A stretch of 64,000 nucleotides of DNA from Leptospira licerasiae serovar Varillal str. VAR 010. GTDB taxonomy: Bacteria > Spirochaetota > Leptospiria > Leptospirales > Leptospiraceae. The DNA lies in assembly GCF_000244755.1 (NCBI RefSeq), contig NZ_AHOO02000006.1, positions 124,001 through 188,000 of the forward strand. The letters run 5' to 3'. Position numbers and translations under genes: made by a program. Below the pieces are notes generated by a model. It saw only the letters and a program-made list of their open reading frames with translations, searched no databases and was not told the origin of the DNA. Below are positions 10,054-19,116 of this stretch, piece after piece (the first letter of the stretch is position 1; every line of letters starts with the position of its first letter).

Positions 10054-11820
10054 TTAATCGATGTAATCTCTCAGTTTTTTAGAACGAGATGGGTGACGCA
10101 GTCGTCTGAGAGCCTTTGCCTCGATCTGACGGATCCTCTCCCTGGTTACCTTGAACTGATAACCTACCTCTTCCAATGTCTGAGGATAACCGTCATCCAA
10201 ACCGAAACGCATACGGATCACTTTCTGTTCCCTTGCAGGAAGAGTATGAAGAACCTGTCTGATCTGCTCTGCGAGAATGCTGGAAGCTGCAGAGTTCACC
10301 GGAGATTCCACGTCCTTGTCTTCGATAAAATCACCTAGTTCCGAATCTTCTTCGGAACCGACCGGGATCTCTAAAGAGATTGGTTCTCTTGCTACGTTTT
10401 TAACCGCTTTTACTTTTTGGACAGGCCAACCTAGACGTTCCGCGATTTCTTCGTTGGAAGGATCGCGACCGAATTCTTGGACGAATAAACGAGTCTCACG
10501 GATCACCTTATTCACTTGTTCGATCATGTGGACCGGAACACGGATCGTTCTTGCTTGGTCTGAGATCGCGCGGGTAATCGCCTGGCGGATCCACCAAGTA
10601 GCATAAGTGGAAAATTTATATCCTTTCTTATACTCGAATTTGTCCACAGCCTTGATGAGACCGATATTTCCTTCTTGGATCAAGTCGAAGAAATGCATTC
10701 CTCGGTTCGCATAACGTTTTGCGATGGAAACCACAAGTCTTAAGTTTGCTTTTACGAGCTCCTTTTTGGCTTGAGCGATCTCTCTCTCACCTTTGATGAT
10801 CTTTTCGCCCCAGTCCTTGATCTCTTGGACGGAAGAACCTGCTTCCTGCTCCATACGACGAAGTTTACGTTCGTTGTTACGAATATCTTTGATGACCTCG
10901 CGAACCTCGTCGATAGAGACTCCCATCATCTTCTCAATATCTTCTAACTTTTCATTCTTCTCGATGAAACGGTTGAATGCTTTGATATCCTTAACGTCGT
11001 AACCGTATTGAGCTTTGATCTTTAAGAAATGGCGATCGATCTCTTTGATCCTAAAGACCATAGATTTGATCTTTTGGGAAATTTTTTGGATCTCTTTCTG
11101 GGAAACTCCGAGCTCGCGAACTGCGGTGTCTATGATACCCTTGGATATATCTATCTTCTCTTTGAACTCTTTGTATTTTTTAGAGTTCTCGGAATATTTG
11201 CGGATCCTGGACTGAGCTTCTTGTAAAACTTTTTCCTGTTCTTGGATAACGGAGATGTTTTTGAAGAAAAGTTCTTCCAACTTCTTCGCTTCTTCCGCGT
11301 TCATCGCATACATCTTGTCTACTCTGACAAGATCATACACCTTAGTCTTTTTACTGCGGATCTTAGGAAGGAGTTTAATGAAGTTCGCTCTAAGGATGGA
11401 TGACCCTAAGATGGTTTCTTCAATGATCTTCTCGCCTTTTTCTATCTTCTTAGCGAGAAATACTTCCGTTTCTCCGGAGATCAAATTTACCTTTCCGATC
11501 TCTTTCAAATAAAGACGGATCGGATCTTCGGAACCGCCTGCGGAAGAGGCAGTCTCTTTCTTTTTGCGGGCAGGTTTTACCGGAAGAGCAGGATCGTCTT
11601 TGGGCAGGATAGAAGTAGCCGGCTCCAAAGATTTTCTAGTATATTCTTCTACGATCTCTATTCCCATCTCATGAAGAAGAGTGAATACGTCGTCGATCTT
11701 CTCCGAGTTTAAGATCTTGTCCGGAAGTATCTCGTTGATCTCGTCGTAGGAAATTTCGCTGTTTGCTTTTCCTATCGCGATGATCTTCTGCACTTCCGGC
11801 ATGCTTTGTAGATTTTCCAT
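10054..11820 (-). CDS. rpoD: primary RNA polymerase sigma factor (sigma-70)
   Basis: Housekeeping sigma factor, 588 residues. There is an N-terminal region 1.1 (about 1-75), a 1.2 segment ([18 protein letters not shown]) and a charged non-conserved region between 1.2 and 2.1. Region 2 has [21 protein letters not shown] sequence (here [17 protein letters not shown]), with the -10 recognition helix [17 protein letters not shown]. Region 3 follows, and region 4 ends in a helix-turn-helix ([17 protein letters not shown]) that contacts -35 elements. It is the last gene of the rpsU-yqeY-dnaG-rpoD cluster and starts 11 bases after dnaG. Confidence 0.98.
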   Translation of the reverse strand: MENLQSMPEVQKIIAIGKANSEISYDEINEILPDKILNSEKIDDVFTLLHEMGIEIVEEYTRKSLEPATSILPKDDPALPVKPARKKKETASSAGGSEDPIRLYLKEIGKVNLISGETEVFLAKKIEKGEKIIEETILGSSILRANFIKLLPKIRSKKTKVYDLVRVDKMYAMNAEEAKKLEELFFKNISVIQEQEKVLQEAQSRIRKYSENSKKYKEFKEKIDISKGIIDTAVRELGVSQKEIQKISQKIKSMVFRIKEIDRHFLKIKAQYGYDVKDIKAFNRFIEKNEKLEDIEKMMGVSIDEVREVIKDIRNNERKLRRMEQEAGSSVQEIKDWGEKIIKGEREIAQAKKELVKANLRLVVSIAKRYANRGMHFFDLIQEGNIGLIKAVDKFEYKKGYKFSTYATWWIRQAITRAISDQARTIRVPVHMIEQVNKVIRETRLFVQEFGRDPSNEEIAERLGWPVQKVKAVKNVAREPISLEIPVGSEEDSELGDFIEDKDVESPVNSAASSILAEQIRQVLHTLPAREQKVIRMRFGLDDGYPQTLEEVGYQFKVTRERIRQIEAKALRRLRHPSRSKKLRDYID

Positions 11821-11831
11821 TCTGCGGTCCC

Positions 11832-13622
11832 CTATCTTACACCCGAGTTTTCATTACGGATAAATTCCAATAATTTTGCTTTCTCGGTCTTATAATATGC
11901 CAGTTTTGTAAAATGTTCGGGATCATCCAAAGGTGAACCCGAATCCAACTCTTCCATTCTCTTATCGATCACGAAAAGTTTCTGTTGATTTAATAATCCT
12001 TTAAATACCTTCACGGAATCTTCAGGACTCATATCCGCTTCTGAGATCAGAAATGGGGCTATGGATTCCTTAAATTCGTTCGGGATCTCCGAAGAAATAA
12101 CGGAAGCGGGAGAAACTTCTTCTTCGCTTGCGTATCTCGTATATATAAAGTCCCATAAAAACGCGCTTTTAGAGTCCAAGAATTCCAACCCGGATAATTC
12201 TTCGGAAAAACGGAATAAATGATTAGCCTTCACGAGTAAGGCAATGATCTCTCTTTCGCATTTTTCCGCTGGATTCGGGCCTGATACACGTTTGGCGGAT
12301 TTATCCTTATTATTATCGGACCCTGGAGAGGCAAACTTGGCTCCCCCACCCTTATAATCTCGTAAAACTGCATCCATACTGATCCCGAGCCTTCTTGCCC
12401 CGAGACTTAAGAAAAACTCCTTGTCGGAGTCTCGATTGAAACCTTTCAGAAATTGGTATAGATTGTCCAATGCCCTTCTTTTCTTTTCTGGAAGAGCGCG
12501 AGAATCCGCCTTATCCAAAAGTTCTTCCACAACAAAAGAAGAAGCTGGGATTTGGTTTTCCAAAAGTTTATGCAATTCTTGGCGGTTCAATTCTTTGGAA
12601 ATATCGAAAGGATCCTTTCCTTCCGGTAATAGTATAACAAAACAATCCAGACCTTCTTTCAGGCAAAGTTCGGCTGCATGAAGCGCCCCCTTTCTACCCG
12701 CAGAATCTCCGTCCAAAACCAGAAGGAATTTGTCTGAGAATTTTTTCATGGTACGGATATGATTTTCAGTCACAGCGGTTCCCATACACGCTACAGTGTT
12801 TTCCAGTCCCTTATCTACGAGACCGATCACATCCAGATATCCCTCCACTAAAATCGAGGTCCTGGACTTTTGGATGGATTCTTTTGCCTGGTGAAGATGA
12901 TAAAATGTTCTTCCTTTATCGAATATGGAAGAAGCAGGACTGTTCACATATTTAGACTCTTTTCCCGGGCCTAAAATCCTTCCTGAAAACGCGATTACTC
13001 TGCCGGAAAGATCGAAAACAGGGAACATGATCCTGTCTCTGAAAAAATCGTAAGGCTCTTTTCCCTTTTCGGATTCGCGGATCAGGCCCACTTCTAGAGC
13101 GGCCTTTATCTCTTCTTTTGTGTTAAAAACTTTTCCGGTTAGATGATTGAATCCACCCGGAGCATAACCTAATTGGAAAGATTTCTGGATCTCTTCGCCA
13201 AGGCCTCGAGAATTCAAATATTCTCGAGCCGCAAGTCCTTGTGGTCCACGCAGATTTTCTTGGAAAAAATTAAGAGCCTTCTTATTTACTTTGTATAAAG
13301 TTTCAGTTCTTTCTACTTCTTCTTTCGCTTTTTCCTGGATCGGAATGCCCGAATACTCGGAAAGAATTTCTTTCGCTCTTTGGAAATCCACTCTTTCGTA
13401 ACTCATCACGAACTGGAATAGATCTCCGGAGGCCTTACATCCGAAACAATGATAGAATTGTTTATCTACGGAAACATTAAAAGAAGGGGATTTTTCCTGG
13501 TGGAATGGACATAGACCCACCATATTCCTCCCTCTTTTTTGTAAGGGTACAAATCGACTGATATAACTTTCAATGGGAACTTCCCTACGAATACGGTCGA
13601 TAAATTCCCTTTGGAACTGCAA
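11832..13622 (-). CDS. dnaG: DNA primase
   Basis: Synthesises RNA primers at the replication fork. The N-terminal CHC2 zinc finger has Cys38, His41, Cys59 and Cys62. The catalytic TOPRIM core shows [12 protein letters not shown] and the acidic [10 protein letters not shown] motif. The C-terminal helicase-binding region is divergent (about 450-596). The apparent start is TTG at 13620-13622, eleven bases after yqeY, with only a weak GCGGG upstream. A weak start would fit the low primase output known for this operon in other bacteria. A later start is not plausible, because [19 protein letters not shown] is the conserved N-terminus. Confidence 0.96.
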   Translation of the reverse strand: MQFQREFIDRIRREVPIESYISRFVPLQKRGRNMVGLCPFHQEKSPSFNVSVDKQFYHCFGCKASGDLFQFVMSYERVDFQRAKEILSEYSGIPIQEKAKEEVERTETLYKVNKKALNFFQENLRGPQGLAAREYLNSRGLGEEIQKSFQLGYAPGGFNHLTGKVFNTKEEIKAALEVGLIRESEKGKEPYDFFRDRIMFPVFDLSGRVIAFSGRILGPGKESKYVNSPASSIFDKGRTFYHLHQAKESIQKSRTSILVEGYLDVIGLVDKGLENTVACMGTAVTENHIRTMKKFSDKFLLVLDGDSAGRKGALHAAELCLKEGLDCFVILLPEGKDPFDISKELNRQELHKLLENQIPASSFVVEELLDKADSRALPEKKRRALDNLYQFLKGFNRDSDKEFFLSLGARRLGISMDAVLRDYKGGGAKFASPGSDNNKDKSAKRVSGPNPAEKCEREIIALLVKANHLFRFSEELSGLEFLDSKSAFLWDFIYTRYASEEEVSPASVISSEIPNEFKESIAPFLISEADMSPEDSVKVFKGLLNQQKLFVIDKRMEELDSGSPLDDPEHFTKLAYYKTEKAKLLEFIRNENSGVR

Positions 13623-13633
13623 GGTATACCCGC

Positions 13634-14083
13634 TTAGGAAAGTTTAGATTTTACGATCGCAGAAACCTTTGATCCGTCTATGTTTGCGCCTTTAAATTCA
13701 GCCATTACTCTTCCCATAACCTTTCCTATGTCTTTGGGACCGGAAGCTCCGAGTTCTATGACAAATTTTTCTACAGCGGCGATGATTTGATCTTCGGGCA
13801 CATCAGGCGGAAGATATGATTTTAAGATTTCAGCTTCACCCTTTTCTTTATCCGCGAGATCATTACGATTCGCTTTTTCATACATTTGGATTGCATCAAT
13901 ACGTTTTGCGTAACCACGTTTGATCAAGACAATGATCTGTTCATCGCTTAATTCATGGGCTCCGTTTTTCGTAAGCTCGTATTGGATATCAGCCTTAAGC
14001 AGGCGTAAGGTGGAGAGAAGAGGCTCCTGTTTTGCTTTCATAGCCTCTTTCAGGTCGGTATTAATTTTTAATTGCAGGGACAT
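13634..14083 (-). CDS. yqeY: GatB/YqeY-family protein
   Basis: A 149-residue protein matching the YqeY family end to end. The N-terminus is LKEAMKAKQEPLLSTLRLL, and the C-terminal helical domain resembles the tail of the amidotransferase subunit GatB (GKVMGRVMAEFKGANIDGSKV). The family is thought to act in tRNA or aminoacyl-tRNA metabolism, but its activity is not settled. It sits between rpsU (40 bases upstream) and dnaG (11 bases downstream), an arrangement known in several phyla. Confidence 0.92.
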   Translation of the reverse strand: MSLQLKINTDLKEAMKAKQEPLLSTLRLLKADIQYELTKNGAHELSDEQIIVLIKRGYAKRIDAIQMYEKANRNDLADKEKGEAEILKSYLPPDVPEDQIIAAVEKFVIELGASGPKDIGKVMGRVMAEFKGANIDGSKVSAIVKSKLS

Positions 14084-14123
14084 GCCCGTTCCCCTATTTC
14101 TCTTAGGAACCTAAGACCGAGGA

Positions 14124-14333
14124 TTAACCGCGGTCTTTACGAGAGAAGAGACGTTTTTTCTTTTCTAATTTGCGTTTTGCGGATTCTAAAGCCTTTTTCT
14201 TTTTGATGCTAGGCTTTTCGTAGAATTCACGTCTTTTGATCTCGCTCATGATTCCGGCGTTAGCGCAATCTCTCTTAAAACGTTTGAGAGCGGATTCGAT
14301 GGACTCGCCTTCCTTTACAATGATTCCTACCAT
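14124..14333 (-). CDS. rpsU: 30S ribosomal protein S21
   Basis: A small basic ribosomal protein involved in initiation-complex assembly. I set the start at ATG 14331-14333, which gives 69 residues beginning MVGIIVKEGESIESALKRFK, the canonical S21 N-terminus. AGGAG lies about ten bases upstream. A longer in-frame extension upstream is rejected. The C-terminal half is Lys/Arg-rich. It is the first gene of the macromolecular synthesis cluster, so the cluster promoter should lie between here and about 14530. Confidence 0.96.
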   Translation of the reverse strand: MVGIIVKEGESIESALKRFKRDCANAGIMSEIKRREFYEKPSIKKKKALESAKRKLEKKKRLFSRKDRG

Positions 14334-14532
14334 TCGGTGGAGTTCTCCTGTTTGGATTGTTTTAGGACCGGATAAACAATATCGCAAAAAACGATACCGA
14401 CCACTGAAACGACAGAGGTCCGGAGTCTGGGGACAAAATACCCCGTATTTACTAATTTCTGTTGACCGGGTAGGAAGTCAAGGTCATTCGGGCGTTTTTC
14501 AGGCTAAAAGAAGAGAAAACTCCAAAATGACC

Positions 14533-14997
14533 TTATATGGTCAAAATGGATGTCCAGGCATACCCGTACAAACCAAGTATGACCCCAATACCCACCCCGT
14601 AAATCAAATGCCCGAAAACGTGAGCGGCAGCAACGCTGATCCCTGCTTCTCTAAACTGTTCCAACGGGTGGTTTCTGGCAACTAAAACCACTAATAGGAA
14701 GCCTACCAAATATCCGTGGAAGAATCCTAACGCTCCTCCAGTCACAATCGAAGCGATCAAAATATGAGGAGCCAGATTGATCAGAAAAGCGTAGGGAAAT
14801 GCAAAAATAAGCCCCACGAGGATATGAGCAATTATCCCAGGGATTAATGCTCGATTCATATCCTTTGTGAAAAAACTTCCCACCGCTCGGATCATATCTG
14901 CATTGACTGATCCAGCATAATGAATGGACCACATGGAGAGAGACATACAAATGGTTCCGGTAAAACCGGCTAAGAAGATCAATCCTATTGCTTCCAT
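14533..14997 (-). CDS. conserved integral membrane protein, unknown
   Basis: A 154-residue protein with four predicted TM helices (about 5-24, 50-71, 76-105 and 120-150) rich in Gly and Ala. Histidines lie in or near the membrane (HYAG, HILVG, FFHGYLVG, AAHVFGHLIYG). I do not recognise the family. It stands alone, upstream of the rpsU cluster on the same strand, with a roughly 200-base gap before rpsU. The histidines could bind metal or haem, but nothing in the context supports that. Confidence 0.65.
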   Translation of the reverse strand: MEAIGLIFLAGFTGTICMSLSMWSIHYAGSVNADMIRAVGSFFTKDMNRALIPGIIAHILVGLIFAFPYAFLINLAPHILIASIVTGGALGFFHGYLVGFLLVVLVARNHPLEQFREAGISVAAAHVFGHLIYGVGIGVILGLYGYAWTSILTI

Positions 14998-15065
14998 AAT
15001 TCCTCCCGCTCGCGGGGAAGAATTGTAGTCTAAAAAATTAGGTCGGACAAGAACTAAAGAGTGGT

Positions 15066-15281
15066 TTAAGCTGCAAAAAAATCCGCTTTTTGGATGGAAG
15101 AAATTTCAATTTCTGCTTCTATCCCGAAGTCACCGTTCTTGATGACGATGTCCCCTTTCATTTTTCTATTTTTATCCAGTTCGATTACGGTTCCGTCTTT
15201 TAAGGTTAGAATAATATCTATCCCGCGATAATTGATATAACGTTCTAAGGTGTCCTTAAATTGTTTCGCTCTGTCTTTCAT
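15066..15281 (-). CDS. small conserved hypothetical protein
   Basis: A 71-residue charged protein with an N-terminal helix (KDRAKQFKDTLERYINYRG) followed by beta-rich sequence (IILTLKDGTVIELDKNRK). This resembles small Sm-like or OB-like barrels, but I cannot assign a family. I choose ATG 15279-15281 over the in-frame TTG at 15293 because the TTG codon would overlap the run GGGGGAG, which is the likely ribosome binding site. No signal or membrane segment. Confidence 0.65.
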   Translation of the reverse strand: MKDRAKQFKDTLERYINYRGIDIILTLKDGTVIELDKNRKMKGDIVIKNGDFGIEAEIEISSIQKADFFAA

Positions 15282-15361
15282 CTTCTCCCCCAATACGTTT
15301 CAATTTACGGTACAACCGTTCATTTTCTCGAGAGAGTTTTTTATTCGCATCGAATTAATTT

Positions 15362-15515
15362 TTACGCAGAGAAATAGGGTAAAGAAAGGAGAAGGTACAC
15401 AAACAAGTAGTACTTCCTCTGCGGCTTCGCGTCTCTGCGTGCCAATTTTAGTGTTTTAAATATCACTCAAAGTCGCAAAGACGCGGAGAGCTAATTTAAC
15501 AGAAAAACTTTGCGT
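15362..15515. repeat. dispersed GCAGAG/CTCTGCG repeat, copy B
   Basis: An intergenic element with CTCTGCGGCTTCGCGTCTCT, GCGTGCCAATTTTAG, and further along GTCGCAAAGACGCGGAGAG. Its core of about 70 bases is nearly identical to copy D at 49826-49956. Unlike the other three copies, it lies between two genes on the same (reverse) strand. Confidence 0.7.
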
Positions 15516-15521
15516 GGAATT

Positions 15522-15944
15522 TTAAAAATGAGCTTTTAGTAGTTTTTCGTAAACCGGTTGGAAGGAATCCAAAGGTTCAGTGAATTCAAGAAATTTAATT
15601 TCGTAATCTATGATGAGATGGTTTACTTGAAAGATCACTTCGTCGAATCTACTTTTTACAATATCCAATCTACAATCAGGACAAAAAGTTAAGAATGACC
15701 TGGAATTTAAAACGTACAATTTATCGTACGGACGAAGATGGGCCTGGATGACTGATTTTAGTTCTTCTAAAATTTCACCTGACTTTTGTTCTCCAAGTAG
15801 TTTAAAATACTGGGAGAGGTCCTGGAAATAAAAATGAGTTAGGACCATTTCAGTGCTGAGTGAATTTTTAACGTCACGTAGAAACTGGTTCGTAAATTCT
15901 TCGAACACATCCGGAATAGGCTGCTTTTGATTCGATGTTTCCAT
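15522..15944 (-). CDS. GGDEF-like protein without active site (tentative)
   Basis: A 140-residue cytoplasmic protein. From about residue 33 the pattern of strands and helices resembles a GGDEF (diguanylate cyclase) domain: LTHFYFQDLSQYFKLLGEQK occupies the place of the usual D-x-D-x-FK-x-x-ND stretch, then ILEELKSVIQAHLRPYDKLY. The position of the GG(D/E)EF loop reads LNSRSFL, so it could not make cyclic di-GMP. If the fold is right, it would be a catalytically dead sensor or scaffold. The resemblance is by eye only, and the protein may be something else. Confidence 0.5.
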   Translation of the reverse strand: METSNQKQPIPDVFEEFTNQFLRDVKNSLSTEMVLTHFYFQDLSQYFKLLGEQKSGEILEELKSVIQAHLRPYDKLYVLNSRSFLTFCPDCRLDIVKSRFDEVIFQVNHLIIDYEIKFLEFTEPLDSFQPVYEKLLKAHF

Positions 15945-15996
15945 CTCTTTTAGGAATATCGACCGGATATCCCTCTAAAATCCAATTTTTTCAGGC

Positions 15997-16027
15997 TTGT
16001 CAACCTGCCCAGGAGCGATTTTATATC
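15997..16027 (+). promoter_or_regulatory. candidate fbp promoter
   Basis: TTGTCA (15997-16002) and TATATC (16022-16027) are separated by 19 bases, about 35 bases before the fbp start. Spacing is long and the -10 is a 4/6 match, so this is only a candidate. Confidence 0.3.
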
Positions 16028-16060
16028 CGGTATAGCTAAAAAGCAAAAGGAGAACAAGCT

Positions 16061-17083
16061 GTGAGCGCCCACCCTACCCAATTAATGAGTCTTTCCCAAT
16101 ATCTGATCGAGGAACAACTCAAACTTCCCCAGGCAACAGGGGATTTTACGGCACTCATGAGCCATCTTGTTTACGCCGCAAAAGTAGTTTCTAGAGAAGT
16201 TAGAAAAGCAGGTCTTTTGGAAAATATTCTAGGAGCCACCGACCAAACGAATGTCCAGGGCGAAACAGTCATGAAGCTGGACGAATACGCCGACAAAATT
16301 TTTACTCATACACTTACCCGCTGCGGACACTTATGCGTGATGGGAAGCGAAGAACAAGAAGACATTATCACTATTCCCACAGGTTATAAGATCGGAAAGT
16401 ATACGATCGCGATCGATCCTCTGGACGGTTCTTCTAATATAGATGCGAATGTTTCCATCGGGACTATTTTTTCAGTTCACTTAAGAACTTCTCCTCAGGG
16501 AACTCCCGGAACTAAAGAAGATCTTTTACAGAAAGGATCCAAACAAAGAGCGGCAGGATATATCGTTTACGGTTCTTCTACAATGCTCGTTCTTTGTGTC
16601 GGAAAAGGAGTCTCCGGATTTACATTAGACCCGTCCTGTGGCGAATTTATTCTTTCTCATCCGGAAATGAAAATGCCTGAATCCGGCGGTATATATTCCA
16701 TCAACGAAGGGAACTACGACTATTGGTCGGATGAAGTGAAGAACTATATCCGAAACATTAAGTCTATCGAAGGAGGACGTAAGCCTCAGTCTCTGCGCTA
16801 CATCGGTTCTCTTGTGGCGGACTTCCACAGAAACCTTTTAAAAGGTGGGATCTTCCTGTATCCTAACGATACTAAGTCTTCCAAATACCCTAAAGGTAAA
16901 CTTAGACTTTTATACGAAGTTGCGCCTATGGCTCTCATTGCAGAACAAGCGGGAGGAATGGCTGTAACTGTAGAAGGTAAAAGGATCCTGGATCTGGAGC
17001 CGGAGGAGTTACATGAAAGAACTACATTCGTAGTAGGTTCCAAAAACGAAGTGGAACATTTTCTAACCTTTATAAAAAAATAA
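16061..17083 (+). CDS. fbp: fructose-1,6-bisphosphatase, class I
   Basis: Gluconeogenic phosphatase converting fructose-1,6-bisphosphate to fructose-6-phosphate. The class I metal and phosphate motif DPLDGSSNID is at residues 119-128, preceded by the acidic MGSEEQED segment. Near the C-terminus is the conserved sequence GKLRLLYEVAPMALIAEQAG. The length, 340 residues, is typical. The start is GTG 16061 with AAAGGAGAA directly upstream at good spacing. Gluconeogenesis is essential in organisms of this type, which grow on fatty acids rather than sugars. Confidence 0.97.
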   Translation: MSAHPTQLMSLSQYLIEEQLKLPQATGDFTALMSHLVYAAKVVSREVRKAGLLENILGATDQTNVQGETVMKLDEYADKIFTHTLTRCGHLCVMGSEEQEDIITIPTGYKIGKYTIAIDPLDGSSNIDANVSIGTIFSVHLRTSPQGTPGTKEDLLQKGSKQRAAGYIVYGSSTMLVLCVGKGVSGFTLDPSCGEFILSHPEMKMPESGGIYSINEGNYDYWSDEVKNYIRNIKSIEGGRKPQSLRYIGSLVADFHRNLLKGGIFLYPNDTKSSKYPKGKLRLLYEVAPMALIAEQAGGMAVTVEGKRILDLEPEELHERTTFVVGSKNEVEHFLTFIKK

Positions 17084-17092
17084 TATACTTTC

Positions 17093-17131
17093 GCGGATCT
17101 TCTTTGTCTGTTTCGCAGAGAGAAGATCCGC
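17093..17131 (+). terminator. hairpin downstream of fbp
   Basis: An 11-base perfect inverted repeat (17093-17103 with 17121-17131) starts nine bases after the fbp stop. It is followed by a pyrimidine-rich but not T-only tract, so it is probably a terminator. Confidence 0.55.
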
Positions 17132-17404
17132 AAGTCGGTTTCCTTCTTCCCTTCTTCCCTTCCTCTTTCCTTTTTTCCAAACCTTTCCTCCGACCGCTCC
17201 AAAAAATAAGCGCTTAAATCTTACTTATATTTTCGCATATGTCTTACTTTATACCAAGAAGACTTACATAACGTCTTTCATTCTTCTTATATATTACGTT
17301 TTAATAATAAATAAAAATATCATGATTTTATTTTAGCGCTTGCTACAAAAATTTGGGCAGATAATCTGTAGGCACTGAAATATTAAACAAGGTATTTTAA
17401 AAGA
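17132..17404 (+). other. AT-rich leader of the cytolysin-like gene with candidate promoter
   Basis: No gene is visible. The stretch changes from C/T-rich to very AT-rich towards the downstream gene. A possible promoter is TTGCTA (17340-17345) with TAATCT (17362-17367), spaced 16 bases and ending about 37 bases before the start codon. A purine-poor leader (ATTTTAAAAGA) gives only a weak ribosome binding site. Confidence 0.35.
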
Positions 17405-19057
17405 ATGAAGATAGTGAAAAATTGGATCAAACCGTCGGTTGCAGCTGTTCTAACGGCAGGATACTTAGCGAGTTGTTCCCCAAATCAATCCAACTTAAAC
17501 GGTTTATTAGGCTTTTTAGCAGGCTCCGGCTCTTCAAAACAAGTGCAAGAATCAGGCCCGGGAGCGCTTAAAATTGCGGATGCAGGCGAATTATATACGG
17601 AACCTTCTTATGGACAGGCTCTTTCTTCTTCCACTAAGGAATCGATCACTCCTTTTCCTGCAGGTATCCCTGTTCCGGATTCTAAAACAGGTCATTATTC
17701 TTGCACGACTACCAAGTGGGGTGCATCCGAAGTAAGAAGCCTTGTGGATCGCGCCATTCTGAACCAAGGATCCGAAGTGATCTATCCAGGCGCGTTATTA
17801 CAAGGTAAGTTTTTGGAGGCAGGAGGATACACTCCGGTTACCATTCCTAGATCCGGCGGTAAAATTTTCCTTACCGGTTTGAAACTTTCTCCGAACGCGA
17901 TCTACTCTAAGGAATTAGCTCAAGTAAGTGCATCCAATATACAACAAGGGATCCAAGACATTCTATCCACAGATGTTGTAGGAACTGCAGCAGATGCTTC
18001 TTTTAGCGTAGAACAAGTTTACAATGAAAATCATCTTCTTTTCAATCTTGGATTAGATGCTCGTTTCTCGGATGTCGGCTTAAAAGTCAGCCTCGGGATC
18101 GATAATTTGGGGAAAAAGAACTATATTTTGATGAAGTTCGCTCAGAAATTCTACGACGTAAATTTTGAAGATCCTATTCTATCCACTTCGGTCTTTAAGG
18201 ACGGGGCTAACTTCCAAGATCCGGAAGGACAGATCGCGGCAAACAATCCTCCATTATATGTTTCTAAAGTTTCCTACGGAAGAGTGGTTTATTTCCTGTT
18301 GGAGTCCGAATACACTGCACTCCAAGTTAAAACCGCTTTGGAAGTTGCCTGGGATCCAGGGATTCTTTCTGCGGTTTCTCCCGTTCCTCCGATCGGTGGG
18401 GAAGTTTCCGTTACTCATGAGCAAGTTTTAGACAGGACCCGGATTGCATATTTCGTAAGAGGTGGAAACGCAGGTTTGGCCTTGGCTCCTATCAGCTCCG
18501 CCGATTCCGCAACTCCAGGAAGTATGTACCAAGCAATTCGCAATTTTTTAGCGAACCCGGAAGCTGCTAATTATTCCGCAGCGAACCCTGGAGTTCCTAT
18601 CGCTTATACATTAAACTATCTTAAAGATAGATCCGTTGCTAAGATGAGCTATACCACAGTGTATGACCAAAGAGACTGTGAGGCAACCTACTCCGAAAAT
18701 CCTCAGGTATTCACTGCAAAACTCGGAAAAGTGGACGACAAGGTACGTTTCTTAATGGATGGACAGGAATTTTTCTCCACAAATCCGGAAGCGGATGTTT
18801 ATACAGGACCTGAGATCAATCTAAACAATGCAATGAGTGTAGGTTCAGAACATGAGTTCACAGTAGAACTGATCAACTCGAATTGTTTCGGAGCAGCCTT
18901 GGACATCGATCTGAAGTTGAATGGAACGGTATTAAGAACACGTAATCTAAATAGAAGTGTAAGCACCTGTGGAAAACAGTTAACTTACAAATACAAATTA
19001 AACAAGATTACTGGCGCTTGGTCCATTCTTGAAGAGAACGAAACAGCAGAATTCTAA
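17405..19057 (+). CDS. cholesterol-dependent-cytolysin-like lipoprotein (MACPF/CDC superfamily)
   Basis: A 550-residue exported protein with a spirochaetal lipobox, LASC, putting the lipidated cysteine at residue 24. From about 95 to 430 it follows the pore-forming domains of thiol-activated cytolysins. VIYPGALLQG (126-134) matches the typical TYPGAL motif. NLGLDARFSDVGLKVSLGID matches the membrane-inserting region. ILMKFAQKFYDVNF and VSKVSYGRVVYFLLES (286-301) match the conserved FKQIYYTVS and VAYGR-x-VY-x-KLE blocks. NPGVPIAYTLNYLKDRSVA (394-412) matches HPGLPISYTT-x-FLRD. The C-terminal part (430-550) lacks the Trp-rich undecapeptide and looks unlike domain 4, so cholesterol binding is not implied. 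It may be a surface-anchored CDC-like pore former. It is monocistronic, with a strong terminator after it. Confidence 0.8.
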   Translation: MKIVKNWIKPSVAAVLTAGYLASCSPNQSNLNGLLGFLAGSGSSKQVQESGPGALKIADAGELYTEPSYGQALSSSTKESITPFPAGIPVPDSKTGHYSCTTTKWGASEVRSLVDRAILNQGSEVIYPGALLQGKFLEAGGYTPVTIPRSGGKIFLTGLKLSPNAIYSKELAQVSASNIQQGIQDILSTDVVGTAADASFSVEQVYNENHLLFNLGLDARFSDVGLKVSLGIDNLGKKNYILMKFAQKFYDVNFEDPILSTSVFKDGANFQDPEGQIAANNPPLYVSKVSYGRVVYFLLESEYTALQVKTALEVAWDPGILSAVSPVPPIGGEVSVTHEQVLDRTRIAYFVRGGNAGLALAPISSADSATPGSMYQAIRNFLANPEAANYSAANPGVPIAYTLNYLKDRSVAKMSYTTVYDQRDCEATYSENPQVFTAKLGKVDDKVRFLMDGQEFFSTNPEADVYTGPEINLNNAMSVGSEHEFTVELINSNCFGAALDIDLKLNGTVLRTRNLNRSVSTCGKQLTYKYKLNKITGAWSILEENETAEF

Positions 19058-19076
19058 TCACTATTACCGATCTTTC

Positions 19077-19116
19077 AGGCTTCTTCTCTCATTGGGAAAG
19101 AAGCCTTTTTCTTTTT
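19077..19116 (+). terminator. Rho-independent terminator
   Basis: AGGCTTCTT (19077-19085) pairs with AAGAAGCCT (19098-19106) around a 12-base loop and runs into a T-rich tract. It ends the cytolysin-like gene and touches the last codon of the convergent galE. Confidence 0.85.
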
